This document shows positions 54,518 through 63,029 of a DNA stretch of 64,000 bases, one piece after another; within the stretch, counting starts at the first letter, position 1; each line of letters opens with the position of its first letter. Source of the stretch: Polynucleobacter asymbioticus QLW-P1DMWA-1 (GTDB lineage Bacteria > Pseudomonadota > Gammaproteobacteria > Burkholderiales > Burkholderiaceae). The stretch covers positions 1,178,001 through 1,242,000 of the forward strand of contig NC_009379.1 of the NCBI RefSeq assembly GCF_000016345.1. The letters are read 5' to 3'. The notes below the pieces were generated by a model. It was not told the DNA's origin. It saw nothing but the letters and a program-made list of their open reading frames with translations, and searched no databases. The position numbers were made by a program, and so were the translations under genes.

Positions 54518-55342
54518 CTAGCAACTCCAAGATTCAGTACGATTTCGACCATTAGATTTTGCCAAATATAGGGCCTCATCAGCCCGCTTATAGCCAGAAT
54601 TTAATATGACTTTAGGGCGAATTTCCCCGTTAAGGACGGGATCAAAAATGGCAATGCCGATACTTACCGTAATAAACACCTCATGCCCATCAACCACCAC
54701 CGCAACGGAAGAAGCAATTTTTTTACGCAGGCGCTCTGCAACATCAAAGGCCAAAGCCTCTGAACTCTCAGGCAACACAATTAGAAATTCTTCCCCACCT
54801 ACGCGACCAAATATATCAACTACCCGCAACTCCCCTTGACAATATTTTGTAAGGCTTTGTAAAACCAGATCTCCTGCAGGATGGCCATATTGATCATTCA
54901 CTTTCTTAAAGTGGTCAATATCGAGCATGAGAAAGGCGACTGGAATATTGCTACGCAATGCTCTTTCAATTTCTAGCTCCGCCCTATTAAAGGTTTCGGG
55001 ACGACTTGTAGCCTGCGTTAGGGAATCGGTCTTGGAAGTCCGATCTAGGATAAAGTTCTGCTCCTCAAGCAAGGCTATTAACTTTTTAATTTGGCTCATC
55101 GCCAATAAAAGCAGGCTTGATATTACGAGGGAAAAAATTGCTTCATCGATGCTGTATTGCTGGGATTGATACATCTCGATTAAGGGCTCAATCCGTCGCT
55201 CAGTCATGAGGAGCAGCCCCAATGCTAAGACCCCGCTGGACTTGCGAAATGCTGCAGACTTAAAAAATATAGTGGCTGCATAGCTGGCAGCAAATAGCTG
55301 CAAGATTATTGCTAGGACATAAAAAAAGATTGCTATATACAT
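54518..55342 (-). CDS. Membrane diguanylate cyclase of the cellulose operon
   Basis: The 274-residue protein has three short hydrophobic helices (about 3-22, 34-50 and 68-88) followed by a GGDEF domain. The active site is GGEEF (182-186) and the inhibitory site RVVD (173-176). DSLTQATSRPETFNR opens the domain, and LDIDHFKKVNDQYGHPAGD contains the metal and base-binding residues. It should be active and feedback-controlled. It lies 11 bp after an HD-GYP gene and 29 bp before dgkA. It is well placed to feed c-di-GMP to the two PilZ domains of BcsA. Confidence 0.95.
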   Translation of the reverse strand: MYIAIFFYVLAIILQLFAASYAATIFFKSAAFRKSSGVLALGLLLMTERRIEPLIEMYQSQQYSIDEAIFSLVISSLLLLAMSQIKKLIALLEEQNFILDRTSKTDSLTQATSRPETFNRAELEIERALRSNIPVAFLMLDIDHFKKVNDQYGHPAGDLVLQSLTKYCQGELRVVDIFGRVGGEEFLIVLPESSEALAFDVAERLRKKIASSVAVVVDGHEVFITVSIGIAIFDPVLNGEIRPKVILNSGYKRADEALYLAKSNGRNRTESWSC

Positions 55343-55353
55343 TTTTGATGCCG

Positions 55354-56583
55354 TTACTGTGTGTCTATGATTTTTTGCAGTTCATTGTCACCCTCAAGCA
55401 ATTGATATGCAGCATCAACTACTTTGGGATCTAATTTTTGGCCTGCCTCAGCCTTAATCTCTTCCATTGCCGCAACCAAACCTTTTGCAGGACGATAAGG
55501 TCTATGTGTTGCCATGGCTTCGATGGTGTCAGCAACCGCCAGCACCTTTGCCTCTTCACAAATTTGATCACCCTTCAATTTATTTGGATAGCCACTGCCA
55601 TCTAAACGCTCGTGATGCTGATGAACCATTTCTGCAATCGGCCAAGGAAACGGAATATCTTTAAGTATCTGATAGCCCGCTTCCACGTGACCTTGAACCA
55701 TCTGCATTTCTAAATCAGTCAGGCGAGATGGCTTAGTAAGTATCTCTGAAGGTACCGCCATCTTACCGATGTCATGCACCATTGCAGCCATATATAGCGC
55801 CTGAATCCGCTCGTTCTCCCAGCCAAGCATACGAGCAATGGCCATAGAAATCATTGCTACCCGTTTTTGATGCCCCGCTGTATAGGGGTCGCGCCACTCC
55901 ATGGTCTTGGACATCGCTTCAATTGTGGCCCGCAGTGAAGATGCGAGGCGTTCTTGTATTAATTGCTTTTCATGAATCTGGTCATCCAACTTGTGTTGAC
56001 GTTCAATTGACCGCAAACCAAAACCAATTTCTTTTGCAAGACTTTCAAATAATTGCACTTCTGCAATACCAAATGTATTGGGTATTTTTGAATAAACAAG
56101 CAATGCACCAAATGGCATTCCAGTAATACCGTCTGGAATTGGACAAGATATTACCGAACGAATGCCAAATGTTCGCGCACGTTCACGCCAAGCAATAAAG
56201 CCGGGATCAATTTCTCCATCGACAATAATGCTGGTTTTGTTGTTACGAATACAGGATCCACCCGGGCCTCTACCTGTTAGCTCTGACTCAGACCAGCTCA
56301 CTACGATGTCTTTGATATAACCCGAGGCCTTACCTGCTGCACCTACAACTTTTACTGTTTTAAATGCATCGTCCTCTGCGCAACCAACCCAAGCAAGTAC
56401 ATATGGTCCTTGGGCTGCAATTGCCTCACAAACCTCTTGTATTAATATCCCGGTCGAATTAGAGCGAGCTAATGCCGCTGCAGCTTCAGATAAGGCTGAT
56501 AAGGCCCAACCTCGCTTTTCCATCTCTTCGCGAATTGCAGTCTTTGTAGACGGTATGGTTGCAAGTTGAGACTTTGATTTCAT
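55354..56583 (-). CDS. GAF-HD-GYP c-di-GMP phosphodiesterase
   Basis: The 409-residue cytosolic protein has an N-terminal GAF domain (about 35-205, with GPYVLAWVGCAEDDAFKTV and RSVISCPIPDGITGMPFGAL). The C-terminal HD-GYP domain contains MVHDIGKMAVPSEILTKPSR and HHERLDGSGYPNKLKGDQI, both complete. It should degrade c-di-GMP under control of a small ligand or redox state sensed by the GAF domain. It is the first gene of the minus-strand cellulose operon and lies 90 bp from the divergent alanine-rich gene. Confidence 0.94.
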   Translation of the reverse strand: MKSKSQLATIPSTKTAIREEMEKRGWALSALSEAAAALARSNSTGILIQEVCEAIAAQGPYVLAWVGCAEDDAFKTVKVVGAAGKASGYIKDIVVSWSESELTGRGPGGSCIRNNKTSIIVDGEIDPGFIAWRERARTFGIRSVISCPIPDGITGMPFGALLVYSKIPNTFGIAEVQLFESLAKEIGFGLRSIERQHKLDDQIHEKQLIQERLASSLRATIEAMSKTMEWRDPYTAGHQKRVAMISMAIARMLGWENERIQALYMAAMVHDIGKMAVPSEILTKPSRLTDLEMQMVQGHVEAGYQILKDIPFPWPIAEMVHQHHERLDGSGYPNKLKGDQICEEAKVLAVADTIEAMATHRPYRPAKGLVAAMEEIKAEAGQKLDPKVVDAAYQLLEGDNELQKIIDTQ

Positions 56584-56673
56584 GGCTTAATTATCGATCT
56601 AAAAGTTATAAAAACCTTGCTATTAATAATAAATAAGCACATCCTCAAAGAAGAGACTCACCACTAAGGGCAT

Positions 56674-57165
56674 ATGAAAGATGATATTGAAAAGATTTAT
56701 TCAAAGTTAATTAGCCTTGAATCTGAGGTAAGCAATTTACGCCAAGGCTACATCATAGTAAACGCCCGATATTCAGAGGCTTTGGGAACACTAAAAGCTC
56801 TCACCTCAAGCGCCCTAGAGGCCGCCAAAAGAGCAGCAATTTCCGCTGAAAAGGCCTCCTTATCTGCTAAAAATTGTGCCACTGCAGCAAAGCTAGCCGC
56901 ATCTGAGGCAATAGTGGATGCCGCTGAGGCTGCTGCTGATGCGGCTGCCGCTTCAGCCGAAGCTGCTATAGAGGCAGCTGCTGCCTCTGCCGCAGCTGCT
57001 GCTGCAGCTGCAGCTGCGGTTGCACATCAGGCTGAAGAGTCATCCATTTTGGCCTCAGCCGAGGCGGCTGAGGCCACCAAACGAGCAGCAATTGCAGCGG
57101 CTGAAGCAGTGAAGATGTCGAATCTTGCCGCCGAATCCGCCAGATCAGCTCGTAACAAAAAGTAA
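56674..57165 (+). CDS. Extremely alanine-rich helical/coiled-coil protein
   Basis: In this 163-residue protein, residues 1-30 look like an ordinary coiled coil (IEKIYSKLISLESEVSNLRQ). From about 48 onward the chain is almost wholly Ala/Glu/Ser with AEAA, AAAS and SAE units and a ten-alanine run (about 105-114), ending in a basic SARSARNKK tail. There is no signal peptide or membrane helix. The pattern suggests one long amphipathic alpha-helix. It resembles alanine-rich phasin-like or nucleoid/cytoskeletal helix proteins only in composition. It is divergent from the c-di-GMP/cellulose operon and ends before a strong bidirectional terminator. Confidence 0.75.
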   Translation: MKDDIEKIYSKLISLESEVSNLRQGYIIVNARYSEALGTLKALTSSALEAAKRAAISAEKASLSAKNCATAAKLAASEAIVDAAEAAADAAAASAEAAIEAAAASAAAAAAAAAAVAHQAEESSILASAEAAEATKRAAIAAAEAVKMSNLAAESARSARNKK

Positions 57166-57182
57166 AAGGGATTCATAATGAG

Positions 57183-57208
57183 AAAAAGCCCCTTTTAGGG
57201 GCTTTTTT
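57183..57208. terminator. Bidirectional rho-independent terminator
   Basis: AAAAAGCCCC-TTTTA-GGGGCTTTTTT: a GC stem with an A-run on one side and a T-run on the other. It serves the alanine-rich gene on the plus strand and tRNA-His on the minus strand. Confidence 0.92.
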
Positions 57209-57220
57209 CACAGAATTCGG

Positions 57221-57297
57221 TGGGGCGAACGACGGGGCTCGAACCCGCGACAACCAGAATCACAATCTGGGACTCTACCAACTGAGCTACGTCCGCC
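57221..57297 (-). tRNA. tRNA-His (anticodon GTG)
   Basis: Minus-strand tRNA with acceptor GCGGACG/CGTTCGC, an encoded extra 5' G opposite discriminator C (the histidine identity element), D-arm TAGCTCAGTTGGTAGAG, anticodon loop TTGTGAT (GTG), T-loop GGTTCGAGCCC and an encoded CCA. Confidence 0.97.
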
Positions 57298-57364
57298 ACT
57301 GAAGACCATAGATTATAGCTTTTTGCTCAAAAACCTGTCAAAAACACCCCTTCAACAGTCTCAG

Positions 57365-58453
57365 TTAGGCGCTTTCGAAGTCAAAAGCGGCCCAATCCCC
57401 TAGGGTTAAGCTTGCATCGATAAAGAAATCCAATATAGCTGCTTTGCTTTGCACCTTGGCCAAAGCGTGGTGATCAGACAGTCTTTGGCGCCAATACCGT
57501 GAACCTGCCCTGCCATGAGCGAGACCTAGGATATGTCTTGTGAATGCGCCAATATAGAAAGGCTTACCTTTGGCTTGGCACTCATCAAACCATGATTGCA
57601 CTTGTTTTACTAAAGCAATTTGTATGCGATGCCATTCAGTCTCGCTAAAAAGATAACCTGCAGCATCGCCATTGGTATTGATCATGTCATCCCAGCCCAA
57701 GAGCATTGCCGGAAAATGATATGCCGCCCTTCCCACCATAAATCCATCAAAGTCATGCCAATGACCGGCAATCTGATCATTGCTTTCTAAACCGCCGTTG
57801 AGTAAAACTTTTAGATTGGGAAATTGCTTCTGCGCATCTAAGCGAAGCTTGGCGGCAACCTCATAACGCAATGGCGGCTTACTACGATTCTCTTTAGGCG
57901 ATAAACCTTTAAGCACTGCATTGCGCGCATGAATCGTCACCTGACTGGCACCAGCATCAGCTACGGCCATGATGAAATCCAGCGCGAACTGATAATCTTT
58001 TTCTGAATTAGCGGCATCCATTGAATCTAATCCTAGCCGATGCTTTACTGAAATCGGAATATCTACTGCATTCTGCATTGCCTTGACACAATCAGCTACC
58101 AGTTTTGGCTCAGCCATTAAGCAGGCACCAAAGGCACCCCGTTGAACCCTCTCTGAGGGACAACCACAATTCAAATCAATTTCGTCGTAGCCCCACTGCT
58201 GAGCTAATTCAGCAGACCGAGCTAAATCATTTGGCTCTGAACCACCCAACTGCAATACCACTGGATGTTGATCTTGCGAGTAATCCAAATGACGTGGTAC
58301 ATCGCCGTGCATCAGCGCCCCCGTTGTTACCATTTCGGTATAGAGAACTGCCTCTGTAGTTAGTGCGCGATGAAAAGAGCGGCAATGGCGGTCAGTCCAT
58401 TCCATCATTGGTGCAGTGCACAATCTCTTCTTTTTCTTGTTTTCCACAGACAC
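57365..58453 (-). CDS. dusA: tRNA-dihydrouridine synthase A
   Basis: FMN enzyme that makes dihydrouridine in the tRNA D-loop. The start APMMEWTDRHCRSFHR is diagnostic of DusA. LNCGCPSERVQRGAFGACLM contains the catalytic cysteine, and KHRLGLDSM and LNGGLESNDQI are FMN/tRNA contact regions. The length of 362 residues is slightly longer than E. coli DusA because of C-terminal sequence. The 5' end of dusA is a known integration target for mobile elements in proteobacteria. Here the gene is intact, but a tRNA fragment lies about 330 bp upstream. Confidence 0.96.
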   Translation of the reverse strand: MSVENKKKKRLCTAPMMEWTDRHCRSFHRALTTEAVLYTEMVTTGALMHGDVPRHLDYSQDQHPVVLQLGGSEPNDLARSAELAQQWGYDEIDLNCGCPSERVQRGAFGACLMAEPKLVADCVKAMQNAVDIPISVKHRLGLDSMDAANSEKDYQFALDFIMAVADAGASQVTIHARNAVLKGLSPKENRSKPPLRYEVAAKLRLDAQKQFPNLKVLLNGGLESNDQIAGHWHDFDGFMVGRAAYHFPAMLLGWDDMINTNGDAAGYLFSETEWHRIQIALVKQVQSWFDECQAKGKPFYIGAFTRHILGLAHGRAGSRYWRQRLSDHHALAKVQSKAAILDFFIDASLTLGDWAAFDFESA

Positions 58454-58977
58454 TTTTTATCAACAATTTATTACTGATTATTTTAGTGTGTTTTGGCTAG
58501 AAGCCAAATAAAACCTCATCTCTAGCGTCATCAAGAGAAATGTTTGTGCAAAGGAAAATGAATCACGAAAAATACAAGTCACTCTAATTATTTGGATATT
58601 TCTAAGAACTATCAGAGAAATTTGTCCTAAATTTGTCCTAAATTCATCGTACTTTTGATTATTGAAGCGACTGCTTTCGACCCAGAGAAGACATTGCAGA
58701 GCAACAGATCTATAGACCATTTGTCCGTAACTGCCTGGCAAGGACCAACGATCCCTTAGCATCTCATAGCATCTCATAGCATCGGATCAATAAACCGTTG
58801 GTCGCAAGTTAGAATCTCGCCCGGCCCACCAGTTATATAAATACCCTTAATAAAATTTCAGGGGCCTTTTCTTTAGCAGATGCAAACAATTCAAAAAAAC
58901 GCATTCACTATCCCCTAGTCTTGTTTAAATCTTCTGCTAGACCTTATGATTTGGGGGAGAAAATTAAGAGAGCCCCC
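58454..58977. other. Gene-poor region upstream of dusA, likely a mobile-element scar
   Basis: This stretch of 524 bp has no supported gene. It holds two tandem 'atttgtccta' copies near 58618-58640, two and a half 'catctcatag' direct repeats (58761-58790), and then a decayed 3' half of tRNA-Lys. A 99-codon minus-strand frame crosses all of it but reads like non-coding sequence. The mix of short direct repeats and a tRNA 3' end is typical of an old attachment site. Confidence 0.55.
58785..58832 (+). pseudogene. 3'-half fragment of tRNA-Lys
   Basis: The run AAACCGTTGGTCGCAAGTT, then AGAATCTCGCCCGGCCC and ACCA, aligns with the 3' half of bacterial tRNA-Lys (…AATCCGTTGGTCGCAAGTTCG…GGCCCACCA). The T-loop has TTAGAAT for TTCGAAT, and the T-stem CTCGC would not pair fully. 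No 5' half precedes it. It is probably the tRNA end left behind by, or carried in by, an integrated element. Confidence 0.6.
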
Positions 58978-59796
58978 TTAATACCCAAACGCCTTTCTAC
59001 TTTCATTGAGCATGAATAATGCAACAAGAAAAAGGGTGAATCCAAAAATACGCTTTAATCTAGGCGCCTCTAATTTGCTCACCACTCTTGCCCCGAGCGG
59101 TGCAGCAAGCATGCTCGTAATAACAATGCACAATAAGGCGGGTACATACACATAGCCAAGAGAGTACTCAGGCAAAGATGCATTACCCCAACCTCCATAG
59201 ATATAACCCAATGTAGATGATGCAGCAATTGGAAAACCTAAGCCCGAGGAGTTGGCCATTGCATTATGAGGTTTGATATTGCACCAAATCATAAATGGGA
59301 CTGTAATAAAAGCGCCGCCCGCACCCAATAGACTCGCAATCACACCCGTCAACACACCAAAAGCAAAGAGCCCAAAGGTTCCAGGCAAAGCTCGTGCAGC
59401 ATGAGGAGACCTATTCAGAATCATTTGGGTGGATGAATAAAGCATAAAAATCGAAAATCCTAGCGATAGCCAAGCCCCATTAATGACATCAAAAAATTTG
59501 CCGCCCCCAACTACTGCTCCCAAGACAAGGCCGGGGGATAAGGCAATAACTAGTTTCCAATTAATATTGCCGCGTTTCTGATGAGCCATTACGGCCGAAG
59601 AAGTAGTAAATAACACGCTAGCCATACCTGTAGCAATTGCCATATGCATCAGAATATTTTCATTAAAGCCCAAACGGCCAAATATCAGAATCATAAGCGG
59701 AACTAAAATTACTCCGCCTCCAATTCCCAATAGGCCCGCTAAAAATCCAGATAGGCTTCCACCTAGCATCAACCAAGCTATATCAACAATTGACAT
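58978..59796 (-). CDS. TauE/SafE-family membrane exporter
   Basis: A 272-residue protein with about eight membrane helices. It has the two repeated family halves, each starting with a glycine-rich hinge: LAGLLGIGGGVILVPLMIL and VIASLLGAGGAFITVPFMIW. Members are proposed to move sulfite, sulfoacetate or other small organic anions. It is the last gene of the ABC transporter-amidase operon, 52 bp after the amidase. The context suggests export of an acid produced by the amidase, which is inference. Confidence 0.9.
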   Translation of the reverse strand: MSIVDIAWLMLGGSLSGFLAGLLGIGGGVILVPLMILIFGRLGFNENILMHMAIATGMASVLFTTSSAVMAHQKRGNINWKLVIALSPGLVLGAVVGGGKFFDVINGAWLSLGFSIFMLYSSTQMILNRSPHAARALPGTFGLFAFGVLTGVIASLLGAGGAFITVPFMIWCNIKPHNAMANSSGLGFPIAASSTLGYIYGGWGNASLPEYSLGYVYVPALLCIVITSMLAAPLGARVVSKLEAPRLKRIFGFTLFLVALFMLNESRKAFGY

Positions 59797-59848
59797 GCCT
59801 CACCCCACAAAGAGTAAGAAAAGCTTAAGAGGATAGGGCATGTAAATA

Positions 59849-61150
59849 TTACTTCGCTAGAGCGGACTCAGAAAATTTAGCTACACTGAGTAACTTAGCA
59901 TCACATCTATAGTTTCCAATAAGCTGAATGCCTAGTGGCAAACCATTCCTTGACTCACCGGCAGGAATCGTAATTGAAGGGGTTCCCAAAAAGCTCCAGA
60001 GGGCACAGAAGATTGGATCGCCAGTAGATACCTGACTCTTGGGAGCCTCTCCACTTGCCGGGGCCATTAAGAATGCATCAAAGCTATCAAAGTAAGTGGC
60101 GATAGAATTGCGTAGATTTTTTTGTAAGAACTTTGCGGCAACATAGGCAGGAGCGCTATGCTTTAGACCTCTTGCAACCAACTCTTGAATATGGACGCTA
60201 AGTAAATCATTCACATGCTCAGTATGATGCGCATGTATTTCTGCAGCCTCTGACTCCAAAATAAGATTCATTGCTTGGATCGCGTCCCAGTACTCTTGGG
60301 GCAAAGATAGCTTCTGAACGATAGCACCTGATTCTTCAAGTTTCTGGGCGGCTAAATTTAAAGCTTGCTTCTGATCATCAGACATCATATGGTCCAGCGG
60401 GGTCTCAAGCAATGCAATCCTTGGCTTGTCCAGCATAAGCAACTCTTTCTTTACGCCAAAGACCAAATCTGGAATAACTATTAATTCTGGGTCAGATAAA
60501 TCACTATTTTTTAAATTATTAAAAGCAAACGCCATATCGTCAACTGACCGCGTGAAAAACCCAATGTGATCAAGCGAATAAGATAAGGCGTGAGCTCCAG
60601 ACTTAGAAACTGCACCATAGCTTGCCTTGTACCCCACTACCCCACAATATGCTGCCGGTCTAATAATTGAGCCCTGAGTCTGTGAGCCTAATGCTAATGG
60701 CACTATCCCCGCACCAACGGATGCTGCTGATCCACTAGAGGACCCCCCAGGGGTATATTCAGCATTAACTGGATTTGTTGTTGGTCCTGGATTACGCCAA
60801 GCAAACTCAGTCGTTACTGATTTACCAAATATTATGCCGCCAAGACTGCGAATTTTTTTAACAATTGCAGCGTCTTCAGAGGGAGTCTTATCTTTATAGA
60901 TGGGTGACCCATTAGTCGTTGGAAGATCAACAGTATTAACAATATCTTTAACGGCAATTGGAATTCCTGAGAGTGGACCAGCTTTTATCTGCTGAGCCAT
61001 AGAACCTAATGAGGCTCTTGAAACAAAGGCCCTAAGAACGGGCTCCGCTTCATTTGCCCTATCAAAACAGACTTGCAAAAAATCTATAGGTTTTAATTGA
61101 TCGGCAGAAATTAAGTTACAAGCTTCAGTCAGTCCAATTGTGTTTTTCAT
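59849..61150 (-). CDS. Amidase-signature hydrolase
   Basis: The 433-residue enzyme has the Ser-cisSer-Lys triad: Lys68 in GIPIAVKDIVNT, Ser137 in PGGSSSGSAASVGAG and nucleophile Ser161 in GSQTQGSIIRPAAYCG. It hydrolyses a carboxylic amide to acid and ammonia, or a related bond. It lacks the C-terminal GatA-type region and has no gatB/gatC neighbours, so a tRNA amidotransferase role is unlikely. It lies downstream of an NMT1-type ABC uptake system, which probably imports its substrate. A strong hairpin separates it from the binding-protein gene. Confidence 0.92.
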   Translation of the reverse strand: MKNTIGLTEACNLISADQLKPIDFLQVCFDRANEAEPVLRAFVSRASLGSMAQQIKAGPLSGIPIAVKDIVNTVDLPTTNGSPIYKDKTPSEDAAIVKKIRSLGGIIFGKSVTTEFAWRNPGPTTNPVNAEYTPGGSSSGSAASVGAGIVPLALGSQTQGSIIRPAAYCGVVGYKASYGAVSKSGAHALSYSLDHIGFFTRSVDDMAFAFNNLKNSDLSDPELIVIPDLVFGVKKELLMLDKPRIALLETPLDHMMSDDQKQALNLAAQKLEESGAIVQKLSLPQEYWDAIQAMNLILESEAAEIHAHHTEHVNDLLSVHIQELVARGLKHSAPAYVAAKFLQKNLRNSIATYFDSFDAFLMAPASGEAPKSQVSTGDPIFCALWSFLGTPSITIPAGESRNGLPLGIQLIGNYRCDAKLLSVAKFSESALAK

Positions 61151-61173
61151 ATTTTTAATTTATTCAAAGAAAT

Positions 61174-61193
61174 GGGGCGTAAAAATACGCCCC
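61174..61193 (-). terminator. Perfect 8-bp hairpin between binding-protein and amidase genes
   Basis: GGGGCGTA-AAAA-TACGCCCC on the plus strand; on the minus strand it is followed by ATTTCTTTG. It lies just after the binding-protein stop. This is either a partial terminator or the 3'-end stabiliser that commonly raises binding-protein mRNA above that of its operon partners. Confidence 0.65.
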
Positions 61194-61213
61194 AAGTGGA
61201 TTAATAATAGCGA

Positions 61214-62185
61214 TTACTTCAATTTCAAAGCGTTTTGAATATAGGTTTCGTTAATAAAGTTTTCAAATACAGGTTGCTCCTTTAGGTTACCTAAAGCAAT
61301 TTGTGTATCCATTGCAATCTTGAGAGCTGCCGGTGTAATTTGAACACTCTTAGGAAATACGTTCTCATTCATCATACGAGTTACCGCATTTTCAACAACT
61401 TGTGGATCAAGTGTTGGAAACTCCTTCTTAGCAATCTCGATAGTACCTTTAGGATCTTTAGCCATGTAACGAAGTGCAACTTCCATACCATTAACCATTC
61501 TCTGAGCAGCTACAGGATCTACTGTCTTCATTGCAGTAATGGATGAGAAAGCATAAGCGCCATAAGTTTTTGGGAAACCTAAAACAACCTTCATTCCTTT
61601 GATCGCCACTTGATCTAGGCCTGGCTCATACAACACCGCTACCTTTGCCTGACCACCCAATAGCGCCGCAGGTTCTGTACCTAGAGGAACTTGGATCATA
61701 TCGATATCTTTATCACTCATGCCATTTTCCTTGAGCAACTTAAGGAACAAGGAGGTACTAGTCGTTGGCATTAAACCGGTAACTACTTTTTGACCCTTGA
61801 TGTCCTTAATATTCGTAAATTTCACATCAGGAGCTGTTGCAATCCATACAGCTGCGCCGTTAACAGCATTACTAATAATTCCGACATTGGCGCCTTTTGA
61901 AGCGGCAATAGCAGTCCATTCTGGACCATGAATTGAAAACTGTGAACTTCCTGAAAGAACTGAAGATAAAGCTGCAGTAGGAGATCCAGCAGTTTCTTTA
62001 ATCACACTTAAGCTTTGGTCTTTAAAGAAGCCTTTATCAATTGCGACATAAAGAGGTAGATACAACATTGACTGAAATGCCTGAGAGATAGTGACTGTTT
62101 TTACTTCTGCGGCAGCACTAAACGACATGCCAGCAATAGCTATTGCAGCAACCGTTACTTGTAGCTTTTTGTAAATCGATTTCAT
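61214..62185 (-). CDS. NMT1/SsuA-type ABC transporter binding protein
   Basis: The 323-residue periplasmic protein starts at the ATG at 62185, which has a strong GGAGG ribosome-binding site and opens a clear signal peptide (KLQVTVAAIAIAGMSFSAAA). The frame extends 41 codons upstream, but that part lies inside the permease gene and is not a start. The fold begins VTISQAFQSMLYLPLYVAID, and GSPTAALSSVLSGSSQFSIH and VVTGLMPTTSTSLFLKLLK match the family that binds sulfonates, nitriles, pyrimidines or amides. It is third in the operon, 28 bp after the permease. Confidence 0.92.
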   Translation of the reverse strand: MKSIYKKLQVTVAAIAIAGMSFSAAAEVKTVTISQAFQSMLYLPLYVAIDKGFFKDQSLSVIKETAGSPTAALSSVLSGSSQFSIHGPEWTAIAASKGANVGIISNAVNGAAVWIATAPDVKFTNIKDIKGQKVVTGLMPTTSTSLFLKLLKENGMSDKDIDMIQVPLGTEPAALLGGQAKVAVLYEPGLDQVAIKGMKVVLGFPKTYGAYAFSSITAMKTVDPVAAQRMVNGMEVALRYMAKDPKGTIEIAKKEFPTLDPQVVENAVTRMMNENVFPKSVQITPAALKIAMDTQIALGNLKEQPVFENFINETYIQNALKLK

Positions 62186-62213
62186 GAAAAACCTCCGTGA
62201 GATTAATAAAAAA

Positions 62214-63029
62214 TTACATCCGAATTTGTGTGCGTCCAGAATCATTGCGCCATGGGAATAAGAAGCGCTCCAATGAATCAATGCCGTGATATAAAAAGAA
62301 ACCAACAATCATCAACATGAATAATCCAACCCAAACAGAATTGAGTTCATACAAGCTTGAAGCGTTGTAAATCATATGCCCTAAGCCGGCTTTTGATGAA
62401 ATGAATTCACCCACAACTGCACCAACCAATCCAAAGCCTACATTGATGCGAAAGTTAGAAACAATCGCCGGCATTGAAGAAGGAACAACTACCTGGCGAA
62501 ATATTTGTTTGCGGTCAGCGCCCATGGAATAAAGTAATGATTGCAAATCTTTATCGGCTTCTTTGGTGGCCTGATGTGCTGCAATGAGAGCAATGATTGC
62601 TGTCATAGAGACAACCAATACGACCTTAGCACCTAAGCCCGTTCCAAACCAAAGCAGAATAATGGGAGCTAATGCAATTTTGGGAACGCTATTAATAGCA
62701 ACAATGAATGGCTCCACAATCTGGGAAATCCATTTTGAGTACCATAGGAGCAACCCAATACTAGTACCAACAAGCGTACCAATCACAAAGCCCAATAAAG
62801 CCTCCCAAAGCGTATAACCCGTATCAATGAAGATGGAGTAATCCATCACGCTCGCAATGAATCTTTTCCATATCCCAAAAGGGGTTCCAACTAGAAATTC
62901 GGAGATAAATCCAAATTCCGCTAGGATTTGCCAAATGGCGAAAAAAATCACAACCGATAAAATCTGAATAAGTGACTTTCCAAAACCTGTATCGAGCATT
63001 TGGCTCATTGTTTTCTTTTCGCGGCTCAT
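62214..63029 (-). CDS. ABC transporter permease (SsuC/TauC type)
   Basis: A 271-residue inner-membrane subunit with about six helices. It has the cytoplasmic EAA loop that contacts the ATPase, AAHQATKEADKDLQSLLYSM followed by GADRKQIFRQVVVPSSMP. VPKIALAPIILLWFG and GEFISSKAGLGHMIYNAS are typical of the sulfonate/nitrate/taurine permease group. It overlaps the ATPase gene by 4 bp. Confidence 0.94.
   Translation of the reverse strand: MSREKKTMSQMLDTGFGKSLIQILSVVIFFAIWQILAEFGFISEFLVGTPFGIWKRFIASVMDYSIFIDTGYTLWEALLGFVIGTLVGTSIGLLLWYSKWISQIVEPFIVAINSVPKIALAPIILLWFGTGLGAKVVLVVSMTAIIALIAAHQATKEADKDLQSLLYSMGADRKQIFRQVVVPSSMPAIVSNFRINVGFGLVGAVVGEFISSKAGLGHMIYNASSLYELNSVWVGLFMLMIVGFFLYHGIDSLERFLFPWRNDSGRTQIRM

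Noticed and set aside
58478..58777. 99-codon minus-strand frame between dusA and the TauE gene
   Set aside because: It reads across short direct repeats and has no recognisable domain. The region looks like an attachment-site scar.
59849..61150. Amidase as GatA of a tRNA amidotransferase
   Set aside because: No gatB or gatC nearby; it lies in an ABC uptake operon and is shorter than typical GatA.
62186..62308. N-terminal extension of the binding-protein frame to 62308
   Set aside because: It lies within the permease gene, while the ATG at 62185 has a strong GGAGG and opens a proper signal peptide.
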